Shown here in pieces: positions 34,044-42,753 of a DNA stretch of 64,000 bases. The notes beneath the pieces are model-generated. The model was not told where the DNA came from. It saw nothing but the letters and a program-made list of their open reading frames with translations, and made no database searches. Each line of letters starts with the position of its first letter. Positions within the stretch are counted from its first letter, which is position 1. Source of the stretch: Ethanoligenens sp047722935 (GTDB lineage: Bacteria > Bacillota > Clostridia > Oscillospirales > Ethanoligenentaceae); the NCBI GenBank assembly GCA_047722935.1, contig JBDNZS010000001.1, positions 81,356 to 145,355 of the forward strand, written 5' to 3'. The translations under genes were made by a program, and so were the position numbers.

Positions 34044-34820
34044 ATGCCTGCGCCCATTCGTTTTTTACACTTGACCGATCTGCACCTCCGGTTTCACGCA
34101 CCCAAAGAGGACAAAATAGCGGAGCTGCTCGCGGAGCGGGTACACCCGCTGGAACTGGTGCGTCTGGTGCTGCGGGAGGCACGCGCATACCATCCGGCAT
34201 TTGTTTTGGTTACAGGAGACTTGGTTCATGAAGGCGGTGCGGCGGAATATACGGCATTGGCGGATTTGCTGCACGAGGAACTTCCAATGGCGACGGCAGT
34301 GTTTTTGCCGGGCAACCATGATGACCGCGCGGCATTTTGTACCTGCCTGCTGCACGAATCGCCGTGTACATCTGTGAACCGCGTGTATGACCTCGACGGC
34401 TTACGCATCATCGCGCTGGATTCGGGAACAGAAGGCACCATCACACCGGAGCAGACGGATTGGCTGAAAGACATGCTGCACCCGCACGCACCGCGCGGCA
34501 CTCTGCTGGCACTGCACCATCCGCTCTATCAACAGAATCCGATGAATCCGGCCGTTTATCCTCCCGCGTTCAGCGATGTGATTGCGCGCGGCGGTATTGA
34601 CGGCATATTCTGCGGGCACACGCATGAAAACTGGTTCGGCTGTTTTGCTGGCGTCCCCTATGTCACAGCCGACGCGTGTTCGTTCATGGTGGAAGAACGG
34701 AACGGGCAGCGGTTCTGTGTGCCATGTGCGGGCTATGTTTTGGCGGAACTCGGCCCACAGGGGCTTAATGTGCAAATGAAGCGGGCGGCGCCGGACGCGT
34801 CCATCCGCTTTCCTATATAG
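34044..34820 (+). CDS. Calcineurin-like metallophosphoesterase (CpdA-like)
   Basis: This 258-residue enzyme has the five metal-binding blocks: HLTDLHLRFH, VLVTGDLVHEG, FLPGNHDDR, ALHHPLY and FCGHTHEN. The family cleaves phosphomonoesters or phosphodiesters such as cyclic nucleotides or glycerophosphodiesters. No signal peptide is present, so it acts in the cytoplasm after import. GGAAGGAG precedes GTG 34041 and ATG 34044. ATG is preferred. Its position between the regulator and a PhnD-like importer suggests it hydrolyses the imported compound. Confidence 0.9.
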   Translation: MPAPIRFLHLTDLHLRFHAPKEDKIAELLAERVHPLELVRLVLREARAYHPAFVLVTGDLVHEGGAAEYTALADLLHEELPMATAVFLPGNHDDRAAFCTCLLHESPCTSVNRVYDLDGLRIIALDSGTEGTITPEQTDWLKDMLHPHAPRGTLLALHHPLYQQNPMNPAVYPPAFSDVIARGGIDGIFCGHTHENWFGCFAGVPYVTADACSFMVEERNGQRFCVPCAGYVLAELGPQGLNVQMKRAAPDASIRFPI

Positions 34821-34867
34821 ATAGACCGCAGATAAACAGAATGCACCTATTTAGAGGAGAGACGATC

Positions 34868-35974
34868 ATGTTCAAGACATCCATACTTAAGAAAAACCGG
34901 TTCAAAACCTGTATGTTATTTCTGTTGGCGGGCGCTGTTGCGCTCAGCACGGCTGCCTGCTCCACAGGCACAGGCAGCACATCTTCGGAAGACAGCGCCC
35001 CAACCTCGTCCCATCACAAAAGCATTGATAAACTCAACGTCTATTTTGTTCCTTCGAAAGATCCCGGACAAATCATCACCGCCACCGAGCCGCTGAAGAA
35101 TCTGCTCAAAACCGAACTGGCAAAGGAATACTATGACGTCAATACGGTCAATATCTCGGTGGGCACCACCTACGAAGCAGTAGGCGAGGCGCTTTCCGCA
35201 GGTACGGCGGATGTCGGATTCATTCCCGGCGGTACCTATGTGATGTACGATGACGCGGCGGATGTGCTGCTCACCGCCACGCGCGCCGGGCTTGACAAAA
35301 ATTCGGACAACCCCAAGGACTGGAATAACGGCAAAGAGACCCAGCCGACCACAACGCAGGTTACATCCTACCGCTCCTTGCTCATTGCCGGTCCCTCGGC
35401 CAAAGGCAAAGAACTGGCTGCTAAAGTCAACGCCGGGCAGAAGCTGACCTTCGACGACCTGAATACCGCCAACTGGAGCGTGATGTCTTCATCTTCGTCC
35501 GCCGGCTATATTTACCCGACACTTTGGCTTCAGAAAAACTTTAAGAAAAACATTACCGACCTCACGCACGCGGTGCAAGCCGATTCCTACGGTAGCGCGT
35601 TCGCCCGCCTTGCCTCCGGACAGGTCGATATCGTGTGTGCTTACGCCGACGCGCGAATTGACTACGCCAAACAGTGGAACACGACTTTTGGCCGCAGCGC
35701 GTCCATCTGGGACGAGACCAATGTGATCGGCGTGACGCCTCCGATTTACAACGACACCATCAGCGTCAGCAAGTCCTCCAAAATCATGACCCCGGCGTTC
35801 AAGAAAGCACTGCAAACCGCCTTTATCAACATCGGCAATTCCACCGAGGGTAAGGCAGTCATTGCCATCTACAGCCATCAGGGCTATAAGCCCGCCAAAT
35901 CTTCCGATTACGACAATGAGCGCGCCGCGCAGAAATTGATTCGGAGTATGTCCAGCGCGACTTCATCCAAATAA
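34868..35974 (+). CDS. PhnD-like substrate-binding lipoprotein
   Basis: This 368-residue protein has a signal peptide with lipobox (LSTAAC, Cys ~28), a Ser/Thr-rich linker and a PhnD/TauA-like binding domain (KLNVYFVPSKDP, GTADVGFIPGGTYVM, ASGQVDIVCAYADARIDY). It would bind a phosphonate or phosphate-ester ligand outside the membrane and deliver it to the PhnE pair. AGAGGAGAG precedes ATG 34868. The true ligand is not readable. PhnD proteins bind phosphonates, phosphite or phosphate esters. Confidence 0.9.
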   Translation: MFKTSILKKNRFKTCMLFLLAGAVALSTAACSTGTGSTSSEDSAPTSSHHKSIDKLNVYFVPSKDPGQIITATEPLKNLLKTELAKEYYDVNTVNISVGTTYEAVGEALSAGTADVGFIPGGTYVMYDDAADVLLTATRAGLDKNSDNPKDWNNGKETQPTTTQVTSYRSLLIAGPSAKGKELAAKVNAGQKLTFDDLNTANWSVMSSSSSAGYIYPTLWLQKNFKKNITDLTHAVQADSYGSAFARLASGQVDIVCAYADARIDYAKQWNTTFGRSASIWDETNVIGVTPPIYNDTISVSKSSKIMTPAFKKALQTAFINIGNSTEGKAVIAIYSHQGYKPAKSSDYDNERAAQKLIRSMSSATSSK

Positions 35975-36013
35975 TCGGTCAATCGGCGAATCGGATTTCA
36001 AACAGGCCTGTTG

Positions 36014-36048
36014 GGTTTGCGCACCGTGCATTGCACGGTGTGCAAACC
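36014..36048 (+). promoter_or_regulatory. Intercistronic hairpin between binding-protein and ATPase genes
   Basis: 16-nt arms 36014-36029 and 36033-36048 pair with one G-T wobble around a 3-nt loop. Only TTGTTT follows. Such hairpins after a binding-protein gene usually protect the upstream mRNA or cause partial termination, giving excess binding protein. Confidence 0.6.
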
Positions 36049-36066
36049 TTGTTTATGGAGGAACGT

Positions 36067-36819
36067 ATGATCCAGTTCGAGCATGTGGGCAAAACGTATC
36101 CGAACGGCGTGCGCGGGCTTGAGGACATCTGCCTGTCGGTGGCGCAGGGGGAATTCGTAGCCGTTATCGGCTTATCCGGCGCAGGCAAATCCACACTTAT
36201 CCGCACCATCAACCGGATGATAGAGATCACCGATGGCACACTCACGGTGGATGGAACCGACGTGCGCACCTTGCGCGGCGCTTCACTGCGCCGCTTTCGC
36301 CGGGGGATCGGCATGATCTTCCAGTCGTTCAATTTGGTCACGCGCGCGACCGTGTTGCAAAATGTACTCACAGCCCGCGTGCCCGACCTGCCTCTCTGGC
36401 GCGCGTTGTTTGGTTTGTTTCCCCAAGAGGACATCATTTCGGCGCTCACGGCACTTGATCGCGTGGGCATTCTGGAAAAAGCCTATACCCGCGTGGATCA
36501 GCTTTCCGGCGGCCAGCAGCAACGCGTGGCACTGGCGCGCACATTGGCGCAAAATCCTCAGATCATTTTGGCGGACGAACCGGTGGCCGCACTGGACCCC
36601 GTGACCGCCAAACAAGTGATGGACGATTTCCGGCGCGTTAACCGCGAACTACATATCACAGTCCTGCTCAACATCCATCATGTGGATCTTGCGTTGCAAT
36701 ATGCCGACCGCGTGGTTGGCATCCGCGCCGGGCGCATCGTGTTCGACGGTTCGTCCGCGCAGGTAGACCAATCGGTGTTGGACGCTGTTTACGGCGGAAA
36801 GGCCGGTGAGAAGGTATGA
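36067..36819 (+). CDS. phnC: Phosphonate/organophosphate ABC importer ATPase (PhnC-like)
   Basis: This 250-residue ATPase has Walker A GLSGAGKST, signature LSGGQQQRVALARTL and Walker B ILADEPVAALDP. The family mark HITVLLNIHHVDLA with YADRVVGIRAGRIVFDG is typical of PhnC. GGAGG precedes ATG 36067. It overlaps the first permease by 4 bp (ATGA). The symbol reflects family, not proven phosphonate use. Confidence 0.92.
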   Translation: MIQFEHVGKTYPNGVRGLEDICLSVAQGEFVAVIGLSGAGKSTLIRTINRMIEITDGTLTVDGTDVRTLRGASLRRFRRGIGMIFQSFNLVTRATVLQNVLTARVPDLPLWRALFGLFPQEDIISALTALDRVGILEKAYTRVDQLSGGQQQRVALARTLAQNPQIILADEPVAALDPVTAKQVMDDFRRVNRELHITVLLNIHHVDLALQYADRVVGIRAGRIVFDGSSAQVDQSVLDAVYGGKAGEKV

Positions 36820-37610
36820 AGACCTATCACCTATCCAATGGCAAAACGGTTGTTCGCCCCCGTGCGTGGTGGCCATTTATCCTTGCGGCTCTGCTGGGGA
36901 TGTTGGCCCTTTCCATTCGCATCACGGGTTTTGACATGCGGGTGCTGCTGGAACGCGGCGGGCAATTTTTTGTTATTCTCGGGCAAATGTTTCCGCCCGA
37001 CCTCGGATATACCCACGCCATCTGGGGGCCGTTGTTTGACACCATCAAAATGTCGCTGTTCGGTTCGTTTATCGGGGCGGCGCTGGCGGTGCCGTTTGCC
37101 TTGCTGGCCGCGAGCAATGTGGTAAAAAGTCGCGTGGTCGTGGCTGTTTTCCGCGCGTTGCTCAGTGTGCTGCGCACAGTGCCTTCGCTTGTGTCGGCGC
37201 TCATAGCTACTTACCTGTTCGGTCTGGGAACGTTGGCGGGCACCACAGCCATCGCGATTTTTACCGTTGCCTATGTGGGCAAGCTGCTCTATGAACAGAT
37301 TGAAACGGCAGACATGGGACCTTATGAAGCGATGGAGGCGATAGGGGCCGGCCCGTTCCGTGCATTTTTGGCGGGTATTTGGCCGCAGGTGCTTCCGGGT
37401 TACCTCTCTGTCAGCCTGTTCTGCTTTGAGGGCAACGTGCGCTACGCGTCTATTCTTGGATATGTAGGTGCGGGCGGGTTGGGATTGCTGCTCAACGAAA
37501 AAATTGGGTGGCGTGAGTACGGCGGTGTCGGCATGATTCTGCTGATGCTGCTTGGCACGGTGTTCGTCATTGAGAACGTGAGTCAGTACCTGCGCGGCAG
37601 GCTGGCATAA
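36816..37610 (+). CDS. phnE: PhnE-like ABC importer permease, first subunit
   Basis: This 264-residue membrane protein has six helices and the EAA loop (YEAMEAIGAGPFRAFLAGIWPQ) that contacts the ATPase. It starts inside the phnC stop codon. It forms the channel as a heterodimer with the following paralogue. Confidence 0.9.
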   Translation: MKTYHLSNGKTVVRPRAWWPFILAALLGMLALSIRITGFDMRVLLERGGQFFVILGQMFPPDLGYTHAIWGPLFDTIKMSLFGSFIGAALAVPFALLAASNVVKSRVVVAVFRALLSVLRTVPSLVSALIATYLFGLGTLAGTTAIAIFTVAYVGKLLYEQIETADMGPYEAMEAIGAGPFRAFLAGIWPQVLPGYLSVSLFCFEGNVRYASILGYVGAGGLGLLLNEKIGWREYGGVGMILLMLLGTVFVIENVSQYLRGRLA

Positions 37611-37621
37611 GGAGGGCCTGT

Positions 37622-38431
37622 ATGGACGCTGCGATTGCGCGCAAGCTGCGGGAAAAGCCGGCGCACCGCATGGTGAATCTCTGTGTCACTGTGGTGGTAC
37701 TGGCACTGTTTGTCTGGTCGGCCACGGTGATACGGCAGAATGCTTCACATGCCGGCGGCTGGAAAGTGGCGCAGGGTATCTCTTCCGGTCTGGTGCATCC
37801 GGATCTTTCGTTGATGCTCAACTTTACCGGTCAGGGCGTGGCCTATCTGATGCTGGAGACGGTCTGCATTGCATTTTTGGGTACGCTGGTCGGCGCGGTG
37901 CTTGCCATCCCATTTGCTTTCCTTTCGGCATCGAACATCGTTCCCAGGCCGGTGGCTTTTTTCGGCCGGCTGGCAGTGATGGCGGTGCGTACCGTGCCGC
38001 CGATCATCTACGGACTGATGTTTATCCGTGTAACGGGACCAGGGCCGTTTGCGGGCTTGCTTACCATGTCCCTTTGTTCCATTGGGATGCTCTCCAAACT
38101 GTACGCCGAGGCCATTGAAGAGTTGGACCGGGGAATTCTGGAATCGTTGGATGCGTCGGGTTGCGGCACCTTTGCTAAGATTCGGTACGGCATCCTGCCG
38201 CAGCTCATACCGGGGTTCCTTTCCGTTATCATCTACCGGTTCGATATGAACATGCGCGATGCCGCCGTGCTCGGACTAGTCGGTGCGGGCGGCATCGGGG
38301 CACCGTTGTTGTTCGCGATGAATGCCTACCGCTGGAACCAGGTGGCAGCTATCCTGATTTGGCTGGTTGTGGTGGTGCTGGCACTAGAAATTCTTTCGAC
38401 GAAAGCGCGGTTGAAGCTCGCAAGAGGGTAA
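37622..38431 (+). CDS. phnE: PhnE-like ABC importer permease, second subunit
   Basis: This 269-residue paralogue of the preceding permease has the EAA-type loop LESLDASGCGTFAKIRYGIL and the conserved GAGGIGAPL. AAGGAGG precedes the ATG, 11 bp after phnE. Tandem PhnE genes are usual in this family. Confidence 0.9.
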   Translation: MDAAIARKLREKPAHRMVNLCVTVVVLALFVWSATVIRQNASHAGGWKVAQGISSGLVHPDLSLMLNFTGQGVAYLMLETVCIAFLGTLVGAVLAIPFAFLSASNIVPRPVAFFGRLAVMAVRTVPPIIYGLMFIRVTGPGPFAGLLTMSLCSIGMLSKLYAEAIEELDRGILESLDASGCGTFAKIRYGILPQLIPGFLSVIIYRFDMNMRDAAVLGLVGAGGIGAPLLFAMNAYRWNQVAAILIWLVVVVLALEILSTKARLKLARG

Positions 38432-38432
38432 A

Positions 38433-38454
38433 AGCACGTATGCTGATGCGTGCT
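38433..38454 (+). promoter_or_regulatory. Small hairpin after the permease genes
   Basis: AGCACG and CGTGCT pair around a short loop, followed by GAAAAAG. There is no T-run. It lies in the 86-bp gap before the phosphatase gene, and read-through is likely. Confidence 0.3.
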
Positions 38455-38517
38455 GAAAAAGCACGGCACATACTACGGATTATTCCAAAAATCAACTAAT
38501 AAAGTCGAGGTAAGAAC

Positions 38518-39312
38518 ATGCAAGAACTTTCCCGGCCGTTTGCTTTGGCCGGTGCGGATAATGTGCGGGAACTGGGAGGGTATCGCACAGAGGATGGCCT
38601 CATGACACAGACACACCGTCTGCTGCGCGGTGACGAACTGAAAAACTTGACGGATACAGACTGCCATCTACTCTACCAATACGGTGTCCGAAGTGTTATC
38701 GATCTCCGTTCGGCCGACGAGGTATCGCGCGGCCCGGACAAGCTGCCGGATTATTATCCGGAGGTTTCCTGGCTAAATGTGCCCATGACCGACCATGTGC
38801 ATTCAAACCGGTTCTCCAGCGAGTTCCCGCCGAGCATGTGGCAGCTTTACCGCTGGCTGCTCGACGATAGCGGCGAAGGTTTCCGTATGGTATTTCGCGC
38901 AATTTTGCAAGCGCAGGAAACTGCCGTTTTATTTCACTGCGTGGGCGGCAAGGATCGGACAGGGGTTCTTTCCATGCTGCTGCTCAAGTTGGCTGGTGTA
39001 GATGACGATACCATCGCGGGTGATTACGCCCTAACCGAGCGTGCCATGAAAGATGTTTTTCCGATGCAGAAAGCGGATATGGAGGCCCGCGGGCTGGTTG
39101 TACCGGACTACGTGTTACAGTCTCCTCCGGAAAACATGTATAAAACGCTTGCCTATTTGCGTGATACTTACGGTTCTGCCGCGGGGTATCTTGCGCACAT
39201 CGGGCTTTCAACTACGGAGGTGGACGCATTGCGTACACGGATGCTTCACCCGGCCCAAAAGCAAGATTGTCAGTTGCGCCACCGGCAGTCGAACCAACAC
39301 CGATCTCTATAA
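38518..39312 (+). CDS. Tyrosine-phosphatase-fold phosphatase (Y_phosphatase3 family)
   Basis: This 264-residue cytoplasmic enzyme has the N-terminal ADNVRELGGYRTEDG and the catalytic P-loop FHCVGGKDRTGVLSMLLL (nucleophilic Cys, Arg). Members include phosphoinositide- and phosphotyrosine-directed phosphatases such as Listeria LipA. In this operon it may remove phosphate from an imported small organophosphate. GAGGTAAG precedes the ATG. The last ~20 residues are polar and not conserved in appearance. Confidence 0.9.
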   Translation: MQELSRPFALAGADNVRELGGYRTEDGLMTQTHRLLRGDELKNLTDTDCHLLYQYGVRSVIDLRSADEVSRGPDKLPDYYPEVSWLNVPMTDHVHSNRFSSEFPPSMWQLYRWLLDDSGEGFRMVFRAILQAQETAVLFHCVGGKDRTGVLSMLLLKLAGVDDDTIAGDYALTERAMKDVFPMQKADMEARGLVVPDYVLQSPPENMYKTLAYLRDTYGSAAGYLAHIGLSTTEVDALRTRMLHPAQKQDCQLRHRQSNQHRSL

Positions 39313-39400
39313 ACGAGCGCTAAGCGCCGCCACTCGGGGCGATACACGGTTTAAAACCCTACCGTCAGGCCTGCATCAAAAAAGTGCTTAAAATAGCAGT

Positions 39401-39432
39401 ATAGGCACCCACTCGAAACGGTGGGTGCCTAT
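39401..39432. terminator. Terminator between convergent phosphorus operons
   Basis: ATAGGCACCCAC (39401-39412) and GTGGGTGCCTAT (39421-39432) form a perfect 12-bp stem with an 8-nt loop, followed by ACTTTAGTT. The remaining 160 bp to the leftward phosphodiesterase stop show nothing further. Confidence 0.75.
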
Positions 39433-39591
39433 ACTTTAGTTCCCGTGTAACGCCAAAGGGTAGCGACTGCTACGCCTACTTAGACAGTCAAGAATTTCTT
39501 CTCTCCACGAAATCAGCGAAAGTCCCAAAATGGCATACTGAAAAAGGGAATCGCAAAGACGAATAATTAATAGGTACGCCTAACAAGTGCG

Positions 39592-40326
39592 TCATTCACG
39601 CAATTCTAGAGCAAGGTCAGGACGATTGGTAATAATGGCATCCGCTCCCGATGCAAACATTTGTTTCATATCATCCGGCTGATCAATTGTCCACGGGCGG
39701 ACCGCTATTCCATTTGCGTGACACCGCGAAACCAGCAAAGGATCGCGCAGAGAAAAGAAGTGCGGGTGAATGGCGTCGGATGGAATCCGCTTCGTGTACT
39801 CCCATACATCAACCAGACCCGCGGCATAAAGCGCAGCCGTAGCCGCCTGCGGTTGGCGCTGCTTCATTTCCCGCAGAACATAATGATTGAATGACGAATA
39901 AAAGACCCGGTCGGACAACTGGTACTGTTTCTCCAGCTCCAGAACCTTCGGGATAATCACAAATCCATCCTGATACCGATATTCTTTGATTTCTACGTTA
40001 ATGCTCAGAGAAGTCGGTGCAAGCAGCCGATAGACCTCCTCCAGCGTCGGGATGCGGGCACCAATATAGTCCGCCCTGCCCATTGAAACGTCCAGGGTGC
40101 GCAAATCGTCGAACAGCATCTCGTTGACCACACCGGTCCCGTTTCCAGTGCGATCAACCGTATCGTCGTGGATCACGACGATTTGGCCGTCTTTGCTTAA
40201 ATGCACATCCAATTCGATTCCATCAGCCCCTAATTCCACCGCCAGAGAAAACGCCTCCAACGTATTTTCCGGTGCCTGATAAGAAAATCCACGATGCGCG
40301 ATTACTTGTGTGTTGAGTGCCAACAA
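39592..40326 (-). CDS. ugpQ: Glycerophosphodiester phosphodiesterase
   Basis: This 244-residue enzyme hydrolyses glycerophosphodiesters to sn-glycerol 3-phosphate and an alcohol. The family core is clear: IAHRGFSYQAPENTLEAF, GADGIELDVHLSKDG, VVIHDDTVDRTGNG, and INVEIKEYR. It is intracellular (no signal peptide), matching UgpQ. A TTG at 40326 behind GGGAGG is preferred; the ATG at 40350 lies upstream of that site. It is the last gene of the ugp-type operon. Confidence 0.93.
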   Translation of the reverse strand: MLALNTQVIAHRGFSYQAPENTLEAFSLAVELGADGIELDVHLSKDGQIVVIHDDTVDRTGNGTGVVNEMLFDDLRTLDVSMGRADYIGARIPTLEEVYRLLAPTSLSINVEIKEYRYQDGFVIIPKVLELEKQYQLSDRVFYSSFNHYVLREMKQRQPQAATAALYAAGLVDVWEYTKRIPSDAIHPHFFSLRDPLLVSRCHANGIAVRPWTIDQPDDMKQMFASGADAIITNRPDLALELRE

Positions 40327-40442
40327 AAAATCCCTCCCACATAATGACATTATGTGATATGAAATGATCTATACCATACTGTGTTTGCGTGACACATTTG
40401 GCATGAACGTGCCCTCTCACATATTGGGCAACGCCGTACCGG

Positions 40443-41843
40443 TTATTTAACGTTGGCGTCGTTATAATCCTGCATAGCCCCGTTGACCTGGCCGGCCATG
40501 TTTTTGAGAGCCTCGTCGGACGACTGCTGGTTGTTGAGCATTTTCTGCATTTCGGTTTCTTCAATCTTGCGCACTTGCGTGTAGATTGCGCACAGGCCGC
40601 CCACCGAGCTCTTGCTGCTGGCGTGCAACTGATCGATGGCTGTCTGGAACTGCGGATATTTTTTCACGTTGTCTTTAAATGTCTGCTCGTTGTATGCGCC
40701 GACATTGATCGGGAAGTAGCCGGTCTGCGTGTTCCAGTACGCCTGCTCTTTGGCCGACGACATAAATTTGATGAATTCCCATTTGGCCGCCATCACACGC
40801 GCGTCGGAGTTTTTGGTCATCCAGAGCGAAGCGCCGCCGATGGACACGCCGCCGTTTGTGGATTTGGAATCAAGTGCGGGATAATACGCCGTACCCAGTT
40901 CAAATTTGCCGTTGATGGCCTTGAGCAGACCCGCCAGACCGGCGGTGCTATTGATGTACATGGCGAGCTTGCCGTTGACAAAGGCCGCCTGACCATCTGT
41001 ATCTTTCAGTGCATAAGCCGGCATGGTGCCGGTTTTGAGCAGTTTCTGATACATATCCAGAAACGCTTTGCCGCCGCCATTTGTGTCAAAGACAATCTTG
41101 GTCGGGGCTTTGGTGCGGCCGTTTCCATTATCAAACGACGGTTTACCCATCTTGTTGAGCGACTCATCCAAGAACCAACCATACACATACATACCCAAGG
41201 CACTTTGCGTCACATTACCGGACGCGTCTTTCTTGGTGAGCTGGGGTGCATCGTTGATGATATCTTCAAAGGTTTTCGGGGGTTTTGTGGGATCTAGGCC
41301 GGCCTCTTTGAACATATCCTTGTTGTAATACAGAATTGGTGTGGACGAGTTGAACGGCATAGAATACAGCTTGCCCTGTACGGTATAGTACGCGGCGATG
41401 TTGGCGTCAATCTGCTTGACGTCCCATTTATCTTTGTTAATGAAATCCTGCACCGGCTCGGTAAAACCGCTGTCGATGAGATACCGGGTGCCCAACTCGT
41501 AGGACTGCATGATGTCCGGGCCGCTCTTGGCCACCATGGCGCTCTTGAATTTGTTGATAGCATCGTCATAGGTACCCTGATACTGGGTAGTTACCTTGAT
41601 GTGACCGGCATGCTGGTTATTGAAATCGTCCACCATGGTTTGCAACGCGGTAGCGTTGGTGCCACCCATGGAATGCCAGAATGTAAGATCCACTTCGGGG
41701 CCGCTGGTCAGATCGACGGAGGCGGTGGACGCAGAGGAGGAACTGGAGCCTGTGCCGCCTGTGGAACAGCCGCTGAACAGCAGCGTACAGGCGACAGCCG
41801 CACTGCATATTGCCAGCGCGCGATGCTTGATCGTCATTTTCAT
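40443..41843 (-). CDS. ugpB: sn-Glycerol-3-phosphate/glycerophosphodiester-binding lipoprotein (UgpB-like)
   Basis: This 466-residue protein has a signal peptide with lipobox (LLFSGC, Cys ~26), a serine-rich linker and a family 1 solute-binding domain. UgpB-specific stretches include FWHSMGG, PFNSSTPILYYNKDMFKEAGLDP, IGGASLWM and QTGYFPINVGAY. It captures glycerol 3-phosphate or its diesters at the cell surface. AAGGGGA precedes the ATG. It follows the two permease genes. Confidence 0.92.
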   Translation of the reverse strand: MKMTIKHRALAICSAAVACTLLFSGCSTGGTGSSSSSASTASVDLTSGPEVDLTFWHSMGGTNATALQTMVDDFNNQHAGHIKVTTQYQGTYDDAINKFKSAMVAKSGPDIMQSYELGTRYLIDSGFTEPVQDFINKDKWDVKQIDANIAAYYTVQGKLYSMPFNSSTPILYYNKDMFKEAGLDPTKPPKTFEDIINDAPQLTKKDASGNVTQSALGMYVYGWFLDESLNKMGKPSFDNGNGRTKAPTKIVFDTNGGGKAFLDMYQKLLKTGTMPAYALKDTDGQAAFVNGKLAMYINSTAGLAGLLKAINGKFELGTAYYPALDSKSTNGGVSIGGASLWMTKNSDARVMAAKWEFIKFMSSAKEQAYWNTQTGYFPINVGAYNEQTFKDNVKKYPQFQTAIDQLHASSKSSVGGLCAIYTQVRKIEETEMQKMLNNQQSSDEALKNMAGQVNGAMQDYNDANVK

Positions 41844-41922
41844 TTTTATTTTCCCCTTTTTCAGCGCAACAGTGTATGCATCAGTCTATATAAGAACAGA
41901 CAGTCAGACTGTCTGTTGGTTT

Positions 41923-42753
41923 CTACCCTTTCACAGCGCCGCTCATCATCCCTTCGACCAGATGCTTATGCCCGATGATGAACAGAATGAGCGAGGGCAG
42001 TGTGATCAGAGTGACGGCGGCGATCGCCATGCCGAACGAGAGTACGGAATCGACATCCTGCATGGAATTGATGCCCACTTGGAGCATGCGCATGTTGTCT
42101 TTGCTCGTCACCAACAGCGGCCAGAGGTACATCCCCCAGGAACTGAGAAACGACGTAATACCAAACGCTGCGATGATTGGACGGGCGAGCGGTGTAGCGA
42201 TGAGCCACAAAAACTGCATGTGCCCACAGCCATCAAGCATGGCCGCCTCATGTATTTCTTTGGCCATGGTAAGAAAATACTGCCGAAAGAGGAAAATGCC
42301 CAGTGCAGAGGCCGCAAACGGCAAAATAAGTGCTTGGTAGGTATCCAGCCAATGCCAGGAACTGACGGCAAGATAGTTGGAAATGAGTGTGGCTTCGGTA
42401 GGAATCATCATGGTGGAAAGGATGAGCAGGAATAGGACATTTTTGCCCTTGAATTTCAGAAACGCAAACGCATAGGAGGCCAACAGTGACGACACAATCT
42501 GCAGAACCATGGTGGACAAGCTGACAAAAACCGTGTTGAAAAATTGACGGACCAGATGTGTCTTGGTGAGCGCTTTAACAAAGTTGCCCAGATAAACGGT
42601 GGTCGGCCACAGATTGATGTTGTTGGAAAGAATCTGATGGTCGGGCGATATGCTCATGGTGATCATATACCAGAAGGGAAAGACAATAACAATCGCCATG
42701 CACAAGGTGATTACCCACAGCACGGTTCTTTGCATTCTCGCAGCGGTGTTCAA
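41923..42753 (-). CDS. ugpE: UgpE-like ABC importer permease
   Basis: This 276-residue protein has six helices and the EAA loop (EAAMLDGCGHMQFLWLIATPLA). It starts at TTG 42753, which overlaps the stop of the upstream permease (TTGA), so the pair is coupled. It is the partner of UgpA in glycerol-3-phosphate import. No ATPase gene is present, so a shared MsiK/UgpC-type ATPase encoded elsewhere is inferred. Confidence 0.9.
   Translation of the reverse strand: MNTAARMQRTVLWVITLCMAIVIVFPFWYMITMSISPDHQILSNNINLWPTTVYLGNFVKALTKTHLVRQFFNTVFVSLSTMVLQIVSSLLASYAFAFLKFKGKNVLFLLILSTMMIPTEATLISNYLAVSSWHWLDTYQALILPFAASALGIFLFRQYFLTMAKEIHEAAMLDGCGHMQFLWLIATPLARPIIAAFGITSFLSSWGMYLWPLLVTSKDNMRMLQVGINSMQDVDSVLSFGMAIAAVTLITLPSLILFIIGHKHLVEGMMSGAVKG

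Noticed and set aside
36014..36048. Strong hairpin as a full transcription terminator
   Set aside because: No T-run follows and the genes on both sides clearly belong to one transporter. An mRNA-stability hairpin is more likely.
38518..39312. Frameshift at the 3' end of the tyrosine-phosphatase-like gene
   Set aside because: The final ~20 residues look non-conserved, but the catalytic domain is complete and no alternative frame continues with recognisable sequence.
41620..42435. 271-codon open frame on the plus strand
   Set aside because: It is antisense to ugpB and ugpE. Its polar repetitive composition reflects the complement of transmembrane codons.
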